Shown: positions 42,276 to 53,559 of the stretch, one piece after another
Position numbering within the stretch: the first letter of the stretch is position 1
How the letters are laid out: every line of letters starts with the position of its first letter
Assembly: GCA_951394405.1 (NCBI GenBank)
Contig: OX596336.1
Location: 4,526,001 to 4,590,000, forward strand
DNA length: 64,000 nt
Source of the DNA: Coprinellus micaceus
Lineage: Eukaryota > Basidiomycota > Agaricomycetes > Agaricales > Psathyrellaceae
Direction: 5' to 3'
The notes under the pieces: generated by a model
Told to the model about the DNA's origin: nothing
Databases searched by the model: none
The model's input: only the letters and a program-made list of their open reading frames with translations
Program-made: the position numbers and the translations under genes

Positions 42276-44935
42276 GGAAAAGTATAGAGGGGTGGGGATA
42301 GAGGGATACGTATGGCGTGGTGACCCGTCAGCCACGCAGAGAGGACAACCCCACAAGACTATGACTGGATGGTTCCCCGTTGTCTAGTCCATATGCGCCC
42401 AGGCGCGTGCGCTGCAGTACCCGATGGCCGAGACATTGTTTGGCAGTCTTGAATGATGGCGACGTCGCTACGGTGGTGGTCAGGCAAGACTCTATGGTCT
42501 CCAACTTGGGGCAGACTATAGAGGAAAGCTCTCAGGCAACAAGAGAAAGCGGTTCGAGACAAGGTGAGGAATGTCCTATAGGAAGGATCTGGTAAGCGAC
42601 TCACACGATCCCAAGCATATTCGGCGTACTGACCTCGAGCCATTGTGTATTTGCCGAATTTAAACCACCTCTTTGGCATCCCAAAGTGCACTGCCGTCCC
42701 CCTTCGTAGCGCATCCGGTATTCATTTCGTCGATCGCCGCTGCGGTCACTCCTGGCGGAGTATCAACCCCCTGGTACTGCTCGCGATAGTGTTCAGGCGC
42801 CAGATGCCACGCTTATCGCTACCGAGCTCTCATCTACAAACCAAACGCTCAAGTCAACCTCTCGTTGCGTTCAGGGATGGGATAACGGGCGCCCACCTAC
42901 GTCCCCATCCGCACTACAATCGACGGTCCGGGCATCGTCAATTCGCTCATCGGTGATGCACTCGTCCCTCCCATCGAGCATAACTCCGGCTGTTCAGTTG
43001 ACTCTGCTCGGCCAGATACGCACTTTTCCTTCCCATCACCGTTCTCCCGCACTCATTCGCCCACCTTCACCGACTGAGGGCACTTCATAGGATGGGAAGG
43101 AGGAAGGGGGTTCGCCCTAGGGAATAGCGCGAGAAAGGGGATGGTGGCATCTTCCGCTGCTGCGATCGTGTGGCCGGCAGGCGATCGTTGTCCTCGTCGG
43201 GTGCGAGGGTAGCCCTTGAAAATGTATCCATTTCCAGCTCCCAGGCCGTCCTACTCCCGACACACGCATCAGGATTGCCTCACAGCACACCACTGGGCAT
43301 CCCTCGAATCTCCACTTCGAATGCTGGTGATCAACTAAACCCACGATTGTTGACGGGAACTTGGAAGGTTGAGTTGCCAAGGTCGTGCTGAGAGGTGGGA
43401 GCCCAATTTGAGCCTAGTATGCGGTCTGGCACGAACGCATATCTGGGAGCTGCTTTGGGTTGGGCGTTGAACTCGCTTCGGGTGTTGTTAGAGGTGAGGC
43501 AGTGGGGCGAGGCCTGGGCGGAGACGCGACGAATATGAGGGAAAGCGGGAGAGTCGGGGGGAGGTAATGTAGAAGGAACAGAAGGGACTGGGGTCGAGAG
43601 ATGACGCCGGGGCGGATACTCCGCCCTCCCCGACGAGCGCCGAGGCCAGTTGGATGTGGGTGGTGGAATTCGATATCGATAGGGTGCGTCAGATGTTATC
43701 ACGCGGGGGAATGGGGGCTGAAGGAAACCGGGCTGCTGACGAATCAGGATGGGTACTTGCGTCAAATTGAAGCTGGGGAGGGGATAACCGTTGCAGGGAT
43801 GAGTTGCGTAGATGAGGCGAGGGCGAGAGGTGTGTCGAAATGCATCAAGAAACCGGAAAATGAAGGTGAGGCCACTCGGATGCGTCGGCGAAGACTCGTG
43901 GTTTTCGAAGGAGGCGAAGGGCGGTGCACACGTCGGACCCATAGGGTCACTGCTTCGAGAATCTTAACAAATGTAGGAATGTCAGAGAAGGCTGATCGAG
44001 CCATACAACAAGGCCTAACGTACATTTTGTTGACATCTATGGCCCACCTGGTACTTGATAGTGTCACTTCTGGGATACTCTTTCTCTGGCCACAGAGTAT
44101 AAGAGGGGGTAGGTGGCCTCGGTGTTCCCAGTGATGTCGCTACAGGGCTTCTGCGAGACGCCAATGTAACTGCATAGGATGGTCATGACCGGGCTCATGC
44201 TGTAGAATCGTGAAGGCACCTTATTTTCGGCCTTTTCAAGGCTCACGACTACGAGATGATTGGGCTCCAATTCGGGATCCATTCTACGCGCTACGAGTGA
44301 CTATCCACTGAACGAATTTGCCCGTCTTGGAAAGGCCTCGCGGTGGAAAAGAGGAGCTGGTAACTAACGACGGAAATCAATTTGGCTGCTGGACGGCATG
44401 CAAGGGTTCCGGAACTCACAGTGGGTTGCAGGGTCTCGACGCAAGCCAAGAACCTGAGAAGGCAGAGTCATTGGTGAGGTTAGGGCCCGAGATGAAGAGG
44501 ATTTTGTCTCTCGACTCGCGCCGATGCTGATAGCCTCAGTGGAGGGTGACGGCCGACCGTATCATAATGGCGGTAACGTTCCCAACGCTTGGATGAACTT
44601 GAATTCACGCCGGTCACGGTGGTAGCGGAGTGAAGGAGACGTGGTTCAACACGTCCAACTTCCGCTTTTGAATTCGCTGGCATCAGTGTCACGGTCTCGT
44701 GATCACCGAGTGTGGGACAGAAACGGATCACGGATAAGCGGATCACACAATCATCACTCCCGGTCGTTCCACCTTCCGCATTGTTCTTAGGCTGGTTTCA
44801 TTACATTCACGATTTCATTGAGGTAAAGTACATGTCCAAGATGATGATGTCTAGTAGCTGATAATGAATTATATGCATGGCCCAATCGTTGAGCTCAGAA
44901 CGCCAGGGTCTGGGGAGTGGTGTGAAGGGATGTTT
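42276..44935. other. Gene-poor stretch
   Basis: Overlapping long frames on both strands at 43331-44134 show no recognisable protein features. No repeats of obvious type. I see nothing I can support. Confidence 0.45.
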
Positions 44936-46844
44936 CTAAATGAAGACAGGGGGGTAGCTCTGGACACGCCTATGAGAGGAGTACGCGGATCTGTCGATTC
45001 GTTGCCCGAAATGAGGCGCATCGCACAGGACGCAAGGAGCGAGCAACAGTCGCGTACGCGTTCGCGGAAGACCGGTTTTTCCGGGCCAGTAAATACTAAG
45101 CCGTAAGTCGACATGTTCTCCCGGAATTCTCTTCATGATCGGACGGTACCCTGGCCACCTCTCGCAACTCGCGACTATACCGCATTTGATCTGCACACCA
45201 TGTTGTCGGCATACGTTCTGGAGACACTCTAAATCGGCTTGGCTCGGACCTCCCAAAACTTCAAATAACAACTTCTCGAGGGTTGGTTGACTCGCGACTA
45301 CCAGGGAAGGAAACGCATCAAACCAGGAGTCAGAAGTCAGCGAAAGTATTCAGGTGTAGCCATCGCGAACTTGAACTACTCACCGAATCCTAACACTCCT
45401 TCCTTGCTGACCCATGACTCGCCAAAGGCGTCGAATGACCGCAGACCATTTGCGCTCTTCCCTACTGTGTCCAGAGTCGGATCTTCGATACCGAGACCAC
45501 ATGGACTGGGGTGCTTCCACTGAGGATGTGCGGCGAGCTTTAGATTCAAAAGATTGGGCATTGAACGCAATATCTCCCCGAGATCCTCGTTGCTGATGAC
45601 TCCGCTGTTAAGCTGCAACGTTTCCACAGACCCCACAGTCCACGACTGCCTCAGCCAGGAGAGCGCGCCACGATTGGCTAGCTTGCTATGATGGACCACC
45701 AGCCATTTGAGGTTCGGAAGCGCCAGTTGCTTGAAGAGGGGTTCCAACTCCTCCTCGTAAGTCAGGCTGGGCTGCTGCTGGTGCAAGTAGAGAGTTTGGA
45801 GCGACGTGCTGCAGACTGTACTTGAGGTTGGGCGGACACCGTTCTTCGATTTTTTGGTGCGAACCGTGAGCTGGAATCCACCGCGCCATGTCACGTAGCA
45901 TGATAATGTCTTCAACGAAGTCAGATCTTGGATGGTACCCAGTAGGCTCTCCTGCGACAGTTCCGCATTGTCAGATTCAATTCGGAGTTCGGTGAGGCCC
46001 TCCCACAGGATCTGAATGGACTTTCCGGGGACTCCCTGAGACAACACCAAACTTTTGACCCCCTCTTCCGTCCAACAGCCTGGGTCGAGGAACTGCGTCA
46101 TGCGTGAGTCCCGCGTCTCTAGCGGCAAGCATTCCGGGAAGATCTGGTAACTGTTCCCCATGTGGATGTTGGCCAGTTTCGGCAGCGACTGCTTGGCGAG
46201 GGTCGTCAGGAGCGAGACGCACGCCACATCGATTAAGATGGATTCCACTCGGGCCAACGCTCCGCGGTCGATACGAAGGTGGGTGGCGGGACTACTTGAC
46301 ATCGCTCTAGAGGTGGTGCCGAATGAGAGCTGGAGGGGCTGGGTTTGAGAAAGTTCTACCAACCAGTCGAATTCGGCTTGGTTATGAATCGAAACAAGCT
46401 CGTTGGAATCCTGTCGGCGCGCGACTTTGACCTTGAGGTTCTTCCAGAGACTTGGGGTCATCATCGCCACATCCCTCCAACGCCGGCAGACGTGTAAGAC
46501 CACATACGAGACGTGGTTTTTCTCTTGAAACCGGTCATGGCTGGGCTCGTTCTCGGGCCAGTCCAGGTTCCGCCAGTTTCTAGTGATCCGAGTCTCGTCC
46601 TCGTCGTGCGATACACTGGGAAGTGTGTGCGCCACCTTCGTGACCAGCTTGAGTACTTCGCACATAACTTCGTTGGGCATGTCGTTGAGATTCAGCTCCG
46701 GAGACAGGCTCCTGTCCGGGTAACGGGGGGTTAGACGACAGTCACGACATAGGGATGAATTTGTTGGACTCTGGCGTACCGTAACTTGAAGTTCCGAGAA
46801 CGGAATCTAAGAGAGTTTGAAGAGGAGCCACTCCCCCGAGCCAT
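44936..46844 (-). CDS. F-box/LRR protein, second copy
   Basis: Three exons on the minus strand: 46844-46780 (MARGSGSSSNSLRFRSRNFKL), 46711-45384 and 45297-44936, 584 aa. All junctions agree in phase; the first intron has branch CTAAC and acceptor GGACAG. F-box: LNDMPNEVMCEVLKLV ... YVVLHVCRRWRDVAMMTPSLWKNL. Leucine-rich region to about residue 460 (LTELRIES, LTSLKTLSCY, NLKWLVVHHSKLANRGALSWL, MPNLLNLKLAAHP). The last exon (LEKLLFEVLGG ... CLQNVCRQHGVQIKCG) is a terminal helix/strand typical of such proteins, then a basic tail. Predicted substrate receptor of an SCF ubiquitin ligase. Confidence 0.82.
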
Positions 46845-46919
46845 GAGGGTGCCACTCAAGGGCATGATTAAATAGTGCGGCGAGAGGTCCACTCGAAATA
46901 CTGAGATGCTGGCGTATGT

Positions 46920-47213
46920 CTAAGCCTTGCGAGCTTCACGGCGAACGTCAAGTTTTGTTCTCAATCGCAGAACTACTGGGGTCAAGTAAGAAGTTGACAA
47001 GCGACGGATGATCGTCTGAACGTCAGCGTAAGAACTTGGATCAGCTCCCCTGGCTGGAAGCAGGAAACCCACTGCCATGTGGTACGCACCGAGGAAAGGG
47101 AAGATTAGCTGTGTGTAGCCTACGATTAGGTTTCGGATGACAACTAGAAGAACCGCAAGTCCGAGCCGGAGAGAGCGCGCGAGTGGTGGTAAGTAGCGAA
47201 CAGGTGTTGTCAC
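46920..47213 (-). CDS. Possible small membrane protein fragment
   Basis: Minus-strand frame of about 97 codons with a plausible membrane segment (LRLGLAVLLVVIRNLIVGYTQLIFPFLGAYHMAVGFLL) and a basic C-terminus (RLRTKLDVRREARKA). No ATG at its start, so a 5' exon upstream (toward 47300) would be needed. It lies just upstream of the F-box gene and might be an exon of another small gene. Confidence 0.25.
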   Translation of the reverse strand: MTTPVRYLPPLARSLRLGLAVLLVVIRNLIVGYTQLIFPFLGAYHMAVGFLLPARGADPSSYADVQTIIRRLSTSYLTPVVLRLRTKLDVRREARKA

Positions 47214-47451
47214 AAGTCGTGGAAAAGTTCCACCGTGGCTTCATACGGATCATATCGAGGCTGATCGTCCTCAGGCTGCCATTTCTCGACGAAGATTCTT
47301 CAAGCTGGTTCTAAATATCATCAAGGGAGAAATATTACTATTACTTGAATAATGACAAGGCTAAAGTACGCAAATTGAGGTGAGCTATCCTAAAGCACAG
47401 ACATGGTCAATCTAAATGCGTCGCATCGAACGAATTCGAGGCTTGTGGTAA

Positions 47452-48426
47452 TCACATCTCTTCGCTACGCTGAGCGAGGGCAGTCTTGTCTAGGATAAGA
47501 GATGGTTAAGGCTCTCGTACTTTGAAGTAGGAATAAGAAGACTCGGGTACCTTTAAGCTGCTCCAACCGCGCGATGAAGGCTTCCAATCGCTCCTGGAGC
47601 CCACGGTACGTCGCCCTGCGCAACTTGGAGTACTGTATGATGACACCCTGCTTGGCCTCAGGTATGGAAGTCACCAGTTTTACGATGAGATCTACCAAAT
47701 GCACCACGGTCGTCAGCTTTGCGATAAGCGACGGAGTCCTCGTTGTAAGCCAGCGCACCGTAGGGTTCATAAGCTAAGGTGAACCACAGCAGGAAGGCAC
47801 CAAATAGTGCAGCCATGAGAAGAGCGGCAATGATAAAGACTGTGGCTTGGGTCGTCGACATGAGTACTACGACGGCCCCAGAGCCACTCTGTGGGGCGGG
47901 TTCCTCGATGCTGACATTGGGCTTGCCGGATGGCGGGATTGGTTGCGAGGTTGCGCAGGACGCCGTTGTAGTACTCAGAGCGGTCGATGACGCAGATGCG
48001 GCTGAACCTATGACCCCGTCTCCAAGTGGTATGGAAGTGGCCGCCTTTCTATATCGGACAGTTTCTCGATTAGTGCCGGGTGGAATGGAGGGAATGGTAG
48101 AAGTAAGAGGGTAAGACTCACCCCGCGCCGTGTTCCCCCCCATTCTCCACCCCATTCTGACTCGGACCGCTTGTAAGCAGAGGCCGTTTCGCTTGGAGTA
48201 TGGGCTTCGATTTGGGAGTGAACATGCTCTCGCACTCTGCTTCCGATTCAGCGTCTTCGACCTTCACAAGGACCCCTGGGCGGCGCTTGCTGACGGCTTT
48301 CGACTGCTTCGATGACATCAGGCGCTCGCGTTCTAACACCAGGGCCTGCAACCTTTGCTCCCTGAAGCTAATCGAAGCTCTAAGAGCGTCAACTTCGGTC
48401 ACGGTGGCGTTGGAGGTAGAGGACAT
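47452..48426 (-). CDS. Small coiled-coil protein with one transmembrane helix
   Basis: Four exons on the minus strand: 48426-48122, 48048-47759, 47691-47551 and 47489-47452, 257 aa; all phases agree (intron 2 uses GTGCGC and GGTAG with branch CTGAC and is the least certain). An N-terminal helix (VDALRASISFREQRLQALVLERERLM) is followed by a basic/acidic linker, a Ser/Thr/Ala-rich stretch, one membrane helix (ATVFIIAALLMAALFGAFLLWFTL) and a C-terminal amphipathic helix (YRGLQERLEAFIARLEQLKDKTALAQRSEEM). No known family recognised. A TATAAAG lies about 60 bp upstream of the ATG and a CRE-like TGACGTCA further up at 48816. Confidence 0.7.
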
Positions 48427-48804
48427 GGGTAGTAGTTGTGACGTGAAGGAACGGTCGGGTCGTAGTCGTAAGAGACCAACCGCTCTTTATATCGTCGCAC
48501 TCCCGAAAGTTCCCATTCTTTGGTAAGTGGCGTGCCGGACCGCCATTGGGCGCTGCTAGGTGACGTGATGTAACGCTGAAAGACGTCGGTTCCCGGAAGG
48601 GTATGGCTGTTCGGATGAAGCACGGCGAAACCCCACTGCGGCCACGCACTTGAACCTTTAAGGTCTATTCATCATTCCCACAGACGTGGGGACCATTACC
48701 TCTGAGACTACAAAAGCAAACACTCCTCCACAGAAATATGTGTGTAATAACGGTCGGAGTGGTTATGATGTCACAGGTAAGGAGAATGGGCGCTTCGCAG
48801 ACTT

Positions 48805-48823
48805 TTTAGCGCCCATGACGTCA
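48805..48823 (+). promoter_or_regulatory. TTTAGCGCCC motif fused to a CRE (TGACGTCA)
   Basis: The recurring motif is followed at once by the palindromic CREB/ATF site TGACGTCA. Located between the divergent coiled-coil gene (380 bp) and the 3' end of the DUF6698-like gene; a weaker GGGCGCTTC lies at 48788. Confidence 0.4.
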
Positions 48824-48998
48824 TCGCCCAGTACAGCCTCAGATCCAAGTACAGGGAATCATTGTGATGGAAGGAGCTGAAGCGTCGATACTAACTTGTA
48901 ATTAACGAATGGCGGTCGTAGCGTATGAAACATATTAAAAGGTGTATGGATAGAATCTGAATGCCAGGACGAGGAAAGGGGAAGGACCACTGAACTCA

Positions 48999-50637
48999 TC
49001 ACTGCCCGCTGGTGGCAGGTTCACCAGTGGAATCCGGGGATTGAGGGGTTGCCGCTGCAAGAGAAGCCGCCTTTCTTTCGCGCCATTCCTTGAGCTTGTC
49101 CATCACGGATGATACAGCGGCTGTTCCGGTGCTCTCATGGTGATAAGGAAAGATCGACCTGTATCAAAGCGTCAACATCAGGCAGAGGAAGGTCACAAGA
49201 AATGACTTTCGTATTCCACCAGCCCAGCAGGTCATCCACTTCCTCCTTCTCGGACGGACTCTCCAGCCAATCGATGATCGATTTATAGAAACGCTCGGAA
49301 TCTGTTGATCTATCGTTCCTGCAAAACACAGCGCTGGAACTCAACGCAAAACGGACCTGCTGGAACGTTAGCGCTCAAGGATGTGTAGATTGAATGTAAA
49401 GAATTACCATGGTTGCGATATAGGCCAGAGATGCAATGGTCACCCCCGTCATGCCGTGGATTTCGGCGTTGCCTGACCGAGTGGCCCGAACCTCGCTGTC
49501 CACTGAGCTTGGCGATGTGAAGACGAATTTGTAGGCCTATTCAGGGGTTTGGAACAGTCAGGGTAAGAAGAAAGGTAGCTTATCCCTGAAGTGAGTAAAC
49601 CCACTGAGACCAGCAGCTCCCCTCGCATCAATCCTTCCCATGGATTCTCAGGATTGAACCCGTAAGGGCGATAGAGGAAGGCCGGCCACACATCTCCAGT
49701 CACAGAGATTTCCCCCGACTTGAGCTGCTTTCGAACACTTGAGTGTCGGGAAATTAGATACGGATGTGACACTCAAACGAGAGAGAGATGCTTACGACTC
49801 ATCGTTCCAGTCAAGGGTAGCGGGACATAACAAGGCACCCGTGGCAAAGTGGAAAAAACCGCGGTCTGTCTTCACGTTTCGAGACAGCGGCGGGCTCAGC
49901 ACACCTCCAGGAGGTACTAGCCACTCGACTACTGCGGCCTTCAACGACTTGGTATCGGCTGCGCGAGCTGAGGCAGCACCCTTGCTGATCTATATTCGAA
50001 ATATTAATCGTAGACGAGGGTCACGAAAGGCGATACGTACCATGTCCGCAACGTAGTGCAGCTCGTCCCCTGATGCCGTTAGAAGTCGATTATCAAGTCC
50101 AGGGATTAAGGCTAGGAGGGAGTGGAAGATGGCATGCTCTCGTCGTTCTCTGGCGTGAGGTCGAGAATCGTTAAGGTACTCTTCATGAAGAGGTTTGTAC
50201 ATTACTTACTGGTCTGAAAGGTCTTCCTCTGTCAAAACGTTGGCTTGAAATCGAATCTGGCGCAAAAGCCCGTCTCTGATCAGTGGGAAGGGGCGGCAAA
50301 AAGCGTACACAGCCCGGCCAAAATGTCGTCCATGTCCAATGAGAGGGTCTGTTTGACACCTGTGGGTGGGAGTGTGAGTCACCTCCCCGCTGAGCTTGGG
50401 CATAGCAGCGTGACGCCCAATGGCCCTGAAAATGTGTTCAGAGACGTACGCCTTCTTCCTTGGTCCCCAGGCGAGATTATCACGTTCAGCGCCGCCACTG
50501 GCACTCCTTTGCCGCCTCCCCAAAGCTTGGGCGACAGAGGTGCCATTGGAGCTACTCGGAGGAATATTTTCTTTTTCGCCGAGTGCTGGAGTCTCGCCAG
50601 GTAAACGCACAATCGTACCACCCGAGATATGAAGCAT
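48999..50637 (-). CDS. DUF6698-like orphan protein
   Basis: Minus-strand exons 50637-50450, 50359-50210, 50149-50041, 49989-49796, 49737-49605, 49536-49408 and 49356-49135 all agree in phase, 374 aa to the stop at 49135. Signature blocks: HFGRAVYAFCRPFPLIRDGL, LDNRLL, VTGDVWPAFLY, ENPWEGLMRGELLVSAYKFVFTSPSS, TRSGNAEIHGMTGVTIASLAY and VRFALSSSAVF. From memory this is the Agaricomycete DUF6698 pattern (function unknown). After WWNTK the expected continuation IFPYHH...LKEWRERKAASLAAA is present to 48999 but in another frame, and I find no GT-AG splice that restores it, so the C-terminus may be frameshifted. N-terminal 60 residues are low complexity. Confidence 0.72.
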
Positions 50638-51077
50638 ACGAGTAGCTCTGTGCGGAGGGGCCCGAAGCGTGACAAGAGCAATCGTGGTTCGGAGGGTTGG
50701 CGTTGAGGGACGTCTGGGGTCTGAGGGTTCAAGTGAAAGCTGGAAGCGACTCGAAGATTCGGTGCTCGGGTACGCCAGTTTTGTCCAGAGTCCAGGCTGA
50801 GTAATGATCGTGGCACATCAGCCCCCGGGCCGGCTCGTACAGACAGACAGAGTGAATTCTGGCACTTCATGGTCGCAGGTGCCGTGCCCCTGGATCCGAG
50901 TTTTGCAATTCAGATCGCCAAGTACTAGAAGCTACTACCAATGCTGTAAAGGATCGCCCCTAAGGCTAACGATCAAGGCTCCCGCTCTCCATTCGTCCCT
51001 TCCATTGCCGACGCACAAGGAATCGCAACCGAACCCCACCCTGGCAAGGCCGTTTTCCGGTTGTACGGGAATGGTCA
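50638..51077. other. Intergenic, pre-insertion flank of the long-TIR element
   Basis: No recognisable gene. Host sequence resumes at 53560 on the other side of the insertion. Confidence 0.5.
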
Positions 51078-51084
51078 CATTGAT

Positions 51085-51740
51085 CACCTCAGTCACATGG
51101 ACTAGCCTACCTCTTAGGTATCAAAAAATTGTTGGATCAGCTACCTAAGGGGTAGGCCTAACTGGATCTGTCCAGCCTGCTCCCGCCTGGATCCATCCAG
51201 CCTCCCCCCTGGTTCTGATCCATTCTGGACCACCTGGATTTGTCCAGAGCCTGGATTAAGCCTGGATTCATCCACCTGGATGCCTTGCTTGGTAATCTGA
51301 TGGAGTGTCACATGACAGGTATCTGGGGTCCTGGTTCTGGATTAGATCCAGATACTGGATAGATCCACAGTGCCTGGATGCATCCAGCCATGACATCATC
51401 TGTGCCTGGATATATATTTGGAAGGTGACATCATAGATACCAAAAATAGATATGACATCATGATTGTCAGGAACAGGCACCAGATTTGATGGCAGATAGC
51501 CTGTCCATCAAATGACATCACAGATCTCAGGAACAGGTACCAGATTTGATGGGACACAATCTGTCCATCAAATTACATCACAGGTACCGGATTTGATGGA
51601 CAGATTGTGTCCATCAAATGACATCACACTCATTTAGATAAGAGCAAACAATACTCGTTGCCTTCTCTCTCTGTCAGTTCTTACCCGATAAGGAAGGTTT
51701 GGGTATCATTAGAAAGCGTTGAATCAGGGCTATTCATATC
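51085..51740 (+). repeat. Left terminal inverted repeat of the long-TIR element
   Basis: 656 bp. Inverted copy of 52879-53552. Confidence 0.92.
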
Positions 51741-52878
51741 TTGTCATGCTCTGCTAACCCATTCAATTCCCACATTACAATTAGGCAAACTACCCAAATA
51801 ATCTGATATGCCCACTCTGCGAGCTCACTCTTCACTTGTAATATACAATTTTTGATCCCATTACTTTGTGGGACTTGACTCTGCTAACAAATACTACCAA
51901 ATACACAGCCCTAGACTTCTCCATTCCTTTTAAATCAATACCAAAACCCCAAATTGTTCATTGGTCACACAATCATCACAATGATGTCCAACTCACCAAT
52001 GATCCATGTGCCTCCTGGAGGATGTAAGCCATTTGAATGATGCTTAGATACTTTATACACTATAACACAATGTACTTTCACTCCAAACTTGAAAGTAGAA
52101 GCACAGAAATGAGATAGGCACATAATTGCATTGACAACATCAGTATTTATGTCAAATCAGTGCTAAGACAGCTGTGGGAAAGTTGCTACTTGTGGGAAAT
52201 AGAATGAGGGCAAGAAATAGAACAAAAATCAACAAACCAGAAGGAAAATGGATCAGGGGTTGCAAAGATATGGAAGGTGTACCATATCTTGTCTGACTTT
52301 GAGTGGTTGTTCCTAGGACTTCTGTAATGTCTTGTTACAAAGTGACTGTTTCTCCCATATCTTTTGAGTGTGTGATCCGTTTTCCTTGCAATATTTTGTA
52401 ATCCCCCTAGATTGATGTCCCATTTACAATTTCCAAAGCTATTTGGTGTGGGAATATGCACAGCCACCATAAATGGCCAAGTACCAGAATTTTACCTGTG
52501 TCATTTGGGAGATGTGTATTCTGTGTTGCTTGGACATTGTGGTGTTATTACTCCACTTTCCCACTGGGAACAGCTTATTTAACCACTGGTATGTCCTGTG
52601 AACCATGGATGCTCTTGCCTCAGGACCACACCTTGCATATCATGCAACTAGTGTGCCATATTCAATTGTGATGGCCCATGACTGAACAAAGAAAGAATAA
52701 GTTATCTGAGCCCCTGGGACTGGTGTACTGTATACAGCACTTTATTCTGTGCCCCAAGAATCATCCCATACTGCTGTTTGTCTGTGGTTATTTACACAAC
52801 ATACAATAAAAAATACAAATATCAAGCTAAAGCACCTCCTGACAGGGGTGAGAGCAGTGGGTCTACCTGGACTACCCG

Positions 52879-53552
52879 GATATGAATAGCCCTGATTCAA
52901 CGCTTTCTAATGATACCCAAACCTTCCTTATCGGGTAAGAACTGACAGAGAGAGAAGGCAACGAGTATTGTTTGCTCTTATCTAAATGAGTGTGATGTCA
53001 TTTGATGGACACAATCTGTCCATCAAATCCGGTACCTGTGATGTAATTTGATGGACAGATTGTGTCCCATCAAATCTGGTACCTGTTCCTGAGATCTGTG
53101 ATGTCATTTGATGGACAGGCTATCTGCCATCAAATCTGGTGCCTGTTCCTGACAATCATGATGTCATATCTATTTTTGGTATCTATGATGTCACCTTCCA
53201 AATATATATCCAGGCACAGATGATGTCATGGCTGGATGCATCCAGGCACTGTGGATCTATCCAGTATCTGGATCTAATCCAGTATCTGGATCTAATCCAG
53301 AACCAGGACCCCAGATACCTGTCATGTGACACTCCATCAGATTACCAAGCAAGGCATCCAGGTGGATGAATCCAGGCTTAATCCAGGCTCTGGACAAATC
53401 CAGGTGGTCCAGAATGGATCAGAACCAGGGGGGAGGCTGGATGGATCCAGGCGGGAGCAGGCTGGACAGATCCAGTTAGGCCTACCCCTTAGGTAGCTGA
53501 TCCAACAATTTTTTGATACCTAAGAGGTAGGCTAGTCCATGTGACTGAGGTG
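52879..53552 (-). repeat. Right terminal inverted repeat of the long-TIR element
   Basis: 674 bp, exactly 18 bp longer than the left arm because of one extra tandem unit GTATCTGGATCTAATCCA at about 53267-53302; otherwise the arms correspond base for base as far as I compared them. Confidence 0.92.
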
Positions 53553-53559
53553 CATTGAT

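Larger units (their letters stand above)
51085..53552. mobile_element. 2.47-kb non-autonomous DNA element with 0.66-kb TIRs
   Basis: Long terminal inverted repeats at 51085-51740 and 52879-53552, ends CACCTCAGTC...GACTGAGGTG, flanked by a 7-bp target duplication CATTGAT (51078-51084 and 53553-53559). The unique centre (51741-52878) is AT-rich compared with the GC-rich host and has no transposase-like ORF. The arms carry about a dozen TGGAT/ATCCA units in their outer half and GATTTGATGGACA palindromes further in, likely transposase-binding subterminal repeats. Superfamily uncertain: long TIRs suggest a MULE- or foldback-like element, but a 7-bp duplication is atypical for MULEs (8-10 bp) and hAT (8 bp). 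Near-perfect arm identity suggests recent movement. Confidence 0.9.

Noticed and set aside
43331..44134. Overlapping 203-codon (minus) and 177-codon (plus) frames
   Set aside because: Both strands open in GC-rich DNA, with no motif or splice signal supporting either.
51268..51480. 70-aa ORF, repeated as 76 aa at 53139-53369
   Set aside because: It is the same inverted-repeat arm read twice. The six-residue difference is the 18-bp tandem unit; there is no sign of selection for coding.
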